From NCBI GenBank assembly GCA_003615045.1, contig ML014371.1:1-20808 (forward strand): a DNA stretch of 20,808 bases, read 5' to 3'. The notes below the pieces were generated by a model. It worked only from the letters and a program-made list of their open reading frames with translations, was not told where the DNA came from and did not search any database. Position numbers and translations under genes: made by a program. This document shows, piece after piece, positions 18,501-20,808 of this stretch. Origin of the DNA: Caulochytrium protostelioides. Taxonomy: Eukaryota; Chytridiomycota; Caulochytriomycetes; Caulochytriales; Caulochytriaceae. Each line of letters starts with the position of its first letter. Within the stretch, counting starts at the first letter, position 1.

Positions 18501-18884
18501 TCTGCCGCGAATCAATCAGACGAAGGTGGCGACACGCGTGACGAGCGATCGCACCGGGTGGGGGCAGAGCGGGCCGAGGATGCCGAGGATGCCGGGAAAC
18601 GGGATGCGGGAGACGCCGGGATCAGCCAGTGCGTGGCGTCGAGAGCGATGCGCGTGCTCTGCGGCTGTGCTATTGGATTGGCATTCAGCACGCCGGGAGG
18701 GCTCGCGCCACGTGCTGTTGTGGGCACGCGTCCGATGCGCCGCGTGGCCGGCGCGTTGCAGATGACGTGACCTGAGACCTGAGACCTGAGACCTGAGACC
18801 TGGGACCTGGGACCTTAGACCTGGGACCTGGGACCTGGGACCTGGGACCTTAGCCCTGGGTGATGGCGACGGGGACGACGGCGC

Positions 18885-18915
<31 letters not shown>

Positions 18916-19345
18916 CGCCGTCACAGGCTTGGGGGCGCCTGGCGCCGTCGACGCCGCCGCCACCCGGCGCCACGGGAACACGGACCCTCCCTCTCCGGAA
19001 GGGATGGACCGGCCCTGAGCCGGCGAAAAGCCCACGGCGCATACAACGATGGCCGCACCAGGGCGGACCCGCGTCTGGCGCCACGGCGATCGACGCGACG
19101 CCGACAGACCCCGGCCGAGCCATCCAATGGCGGCAAGGTCGATCGTCGCTCCCTTCTCGCGTGAGCCGACGGCCAGCATCACGGGTGCTTCTCGCCGCGT
19201 GTGGTTGCGGGTCCTTGATCTGCTGCCGTCTGGATCGCTTCGTGACGCTCCCATCGATTCCCATTGACGCTCATCGACTCCCGCTGTGGTTGTACTGATA
19301 CTTGTTGTTGTTGTTGTCATCGTCGACGACGGACCCGCCGAAGCC
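18501..19345. other. Intergenic region between divergent genes
   Basis: No gene is supported. It holds the GACCTGR minisatellite (18769-18859), a GCC triplet run (about 18885-18917) and, just before the next gene, a GTTGTT/TTGTTG run (about 19302-19318). A minus-strand frame crossing 18850-19458 exists but overlaps the next gene and is composed of Ala/Thr runs. Both flanking promoters should lie here. Confidence 0.5.
18769..18859. repeat. 7-bp minisatellite, 13 units of GACCTGA/GACCTGG/GACCTTA
   Basis: Units in order are four GACCTGA, two GACCTGG, one GACCTTA, four GACCTGG, one GACCTTA and a terminal GCCCTGG. The array starts 269 bp upstream of the AAA ATPase ATG. The GG-TTA spacing suggests a higher-order duplication of the last blocks. 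Confidence 0.95.
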
Positions 19346-19990
19346 ATGATGGCCTGGCCTCGCGCCGCGGGCCGGTGTGTCCGTGCTGTCGCCGCCGCCG
19401 CTGCCGCCGCCGCCGCACCTGCACCCGTCATGCCGACGATTCGACGCCACGTCGTCACTCAGACGTACGGCGCCGCCCCCACCCCCGCGGCGGCCCGCGC
19501 CACCGGCATGCGGTCGCCGCCCACGCTCATGGTCGCGCCGTCGCCGCCGTCGCCGCCGTCGCCGTCGCCGCCGTCGCCGCCACCGCCGCCCGTCCCCCCA
19601 CGCCCGCCGATCGTCGTGCAGACGAATGGCCACGTGCGCTCGAGCCTGCTGGGCTTCCTCATCGGTGCCGCGGCCGCCGGGAGCCTCGGCGCGGTGCTGC
19701 TGATCGACGAGATGCACACGTCCATGTCCGCCGTCCTGAGCGAAGTGGACGACGTGAGCGTGCAGAGCAAGCGCGTGAGCGACAGCATGGCGCGCGTCGA
19801 AGCGCTCGATCGCACCGTGGCCCAGCTCCACCACGAGGCCGCGACGCGGGAGGACGTTGCGGCGCTGCGCACGGAGCTGCTGCATGCGCTGGATGAGGTC
19901 CAGGAGTTGGCGCTCGCGCTGAAAGCCAAGCAATGGGAGCATGAACACGATCTCGCCATCCTGACGGGCCGCCGGCCGCTCGGGTCTTGA
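19346..19990 (+). CDS. Small single-pass membrane protein with coiled coil, possibly mitochondrial
   Basis: A 214-residue protein. The N-terminus (MMAWPRAAGRCVRAVAA) is basic and Ala-rich, compatible with a mitochondrial presequence. Residues 62-89 are a Pro/Ser run (PPSPPSPSPP). Residues 99-121 (SSLLGFLIGAAAAGSLGAVLL) form one clear membrane segment containing small-residue packing motifs. Residues 125-200 are charged heptad-like helix (SEVDDVSVQSKRVSDSMARV and beyond), predicted coiled coil. The layout, a membrane helix followed by a coiled coil, resembles small fungal mitochondrial inner-membrane proteins, but I cannot name a family. The start at 19346 is chosen as the first in-frame ATG with G at -3; a second candidate is 19430 (MPTIRRHVV). 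The frame extends upstream only to a GTG. TGA 19988-19990 lies 102 bp from the convergent Fanzor-like relic. Confidence 0.65.
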   Translation: MMAWPRAAGRCVRAVAAAAAAAAAPAPVMPTIRRHVVTQTYGAAPTPAAARATGMRSPPTLMVAPSPPSPPSPSPPSPPPPPVPPRPPIVVQTNGHVRSSLLGFLIGAAAAGSLGAVLLIDEMHTSMSAVLSEVDDVSVQSKRVSDSMARVEALDRTVAQLHHEAATREDVAALRTELLHALDEVQELALALKAKQWEHEHDLAILTGRRPLGS

Positions 19991-20091
19991 GCAGATCGCG
20001 ATGGATGCTGGTCGCCATCGGACCCGCGGCTGCACGAGAGGCGCTGAGCGCTTGAGATAGATGTTATCGCTGTATTCGTATAACAAAACGG

Positions 20092-20808
20092 CCCACTCAA
20101 CACGCACACGATGCCCTCCGTGGTGCTCCCCAGGGCCCCCCCCCCACCGAGGCAGGACGCAGTTTGGTTGGGTTCAGCGGCGGATGAGCATGCCGACTCG
20201 GGGCGGCGCTTGCTGGGGGTTGCAACACAGCGCTATCGGTCTGTCAGGAAGGGTCAGACAGCGTCGGATGTACCACGCGGCATGGAGATCGTGGTTCACA
20301 AACTTGCCGCTGATGGTCTCACACCACAGCAAACCTCGGACTACGGTCCCCTGGCGCCGGTGTTCACCAGGTATGACCGAGTTGACCGTCGTCCACAATC
20401 GTCAGGGCATACACTCGGAGTCCGGCGGACCGGGTTGACCCGCGTCGGCGCGGCCTAAAGAGCGCCCGACCGGGACGCGGGAGAGATCGGCACGCCCCAC
20501 GGGTCCGGGGTATGGACCCTGGACACGAGCGGATTCGTCCCGGCATGCACCTGGGTCGTCCGGAACTCGTCGCCCAGCATCGCCCAGCACAGTGCGGAAG
20601 CGCTGGAAGCACCCCTGGTATGCCTGAGCCGCTGGGACGGCGATCTCGCTTTGGCCCCTAGGAGCAAACTTGGAGGCGCCATTGGAGGCAACGCCCACTT
20701 CAGCGACCACGGGCACCATCTCCGTAGCCGCAGCGACGGCGACGCGGTTCAACAACGGGGCCAACACGCGCAGTTGGCCGCCGTACAGCCGCAGGCGCTG
20801 GCGTGCCC
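20092..20808 (-). pseudogene. Second Fanzor (TnpB-like) nuclease relic, inverted, cut by the window edge
   Basis: Read on the minus strand from the window edge, the order is: KFAPRGQSEIAVP then FQRFRTVLGD (about 20595-20672), DEFRTTQVHAGTN (20533-20571), then RGLLWC and VNHDLHAAWYIRRCL (about 20255-20330), ending RPIALCCNP and TGA at 20174-20176. This is the block order of a TnpB/Fanzor C-terminus: DEFRTS zinc-finger block, then GLxxC and the RuvC-III RDxNAAxNI block. The RuvC-III Asp is kept, but the preceding Arg is His and the NI is YI. A 10-bp tandem duplication (20568-20577 and 20578-20587) shifts the frame exactly between RFRTVLGD and DEFRTTQ, and a stop (minus TAG, about 20456-20458) separates the blocks, so the copy is inactive. 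Identity with the left copy is high by eye across the last 120 codons-worth of DNA and about 80 bp past the stop. More of this element may lie beyond the window. Confidence 0.7.

Noticed and set aside
18850-19458. A minus-strand frame of 202 codons
   Set aside because: It overlaps the start of the membrane/coiled-coil gene and consists largely of Ala and Thr runs from triplet repeats.

Overview
The window looks like nuclear DNA from a very GC-rich fungus-like eukaryote. It encodes the eukaryote-only proteins MED21 (Mediator) and SEM1/DSS1 (proteasome lid). There are no ribosome binding sites or operon spacing, and starts fit a Kozak context. The recognised genes read as single uninterrupted ORFs swollen by Ala/Ser/Thr/Pro/Asp-rich low-complexity stretches. 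This fits an early-diverging zoosporic fungus (chytrid type; a Caulochytrium-like genome would fit), but the taxonomic guess is inference.

Layout. Positions 1-1608 (+) hold the 3' part of an unrecognised protein gene whose base composition (about half GC by eye) is strikingly lower than the rest (about 70 percent or more). Positions 1609-2064 are a compositional border with a long hairpin. Positions 2065-2695 (+) are a decayed Fanzor/TnpB-like nuclease relic. Three genes follow on the minus strand: MED21 (2743-3399), a class A FAD monooxygenase with large insertions (3993-6605), and a single-pass membrane protein with a cytoplasmic SH3 domain (7851 to about 10796). A gene-poor stretch follows (10797-13685). 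Then come SEM1/DSS1 (13686-14129, +), a very large mitochondrial-type AAA ATPase (14226-18500, -) convergent with it, and a small membrane/coiled-coil protein (19346-19990, +). The right edge (20092-20808, -) carries a second relic of the same Fanzor-like family, inverted relative to the first.

The host genes are housekeeping and do not form one pathway. The unusual content is (i) two diverged, oppositely oriented Fanzor-like relics, each ending tail-to-tail about 50-100 bp from the 3' end of a host gene, sharing a non-canonical zinc-finger position and a conserved post-stop segment where a guide-RNA end might lie; (ii) the low-GC orphan gene beside the left relic; (iii) two 7-bp-unit minisatellites of 13 units each, both upstream of minus-strand genes; and (iv) low-complexity insertions inside otherwise compact proteins such as SEM1.
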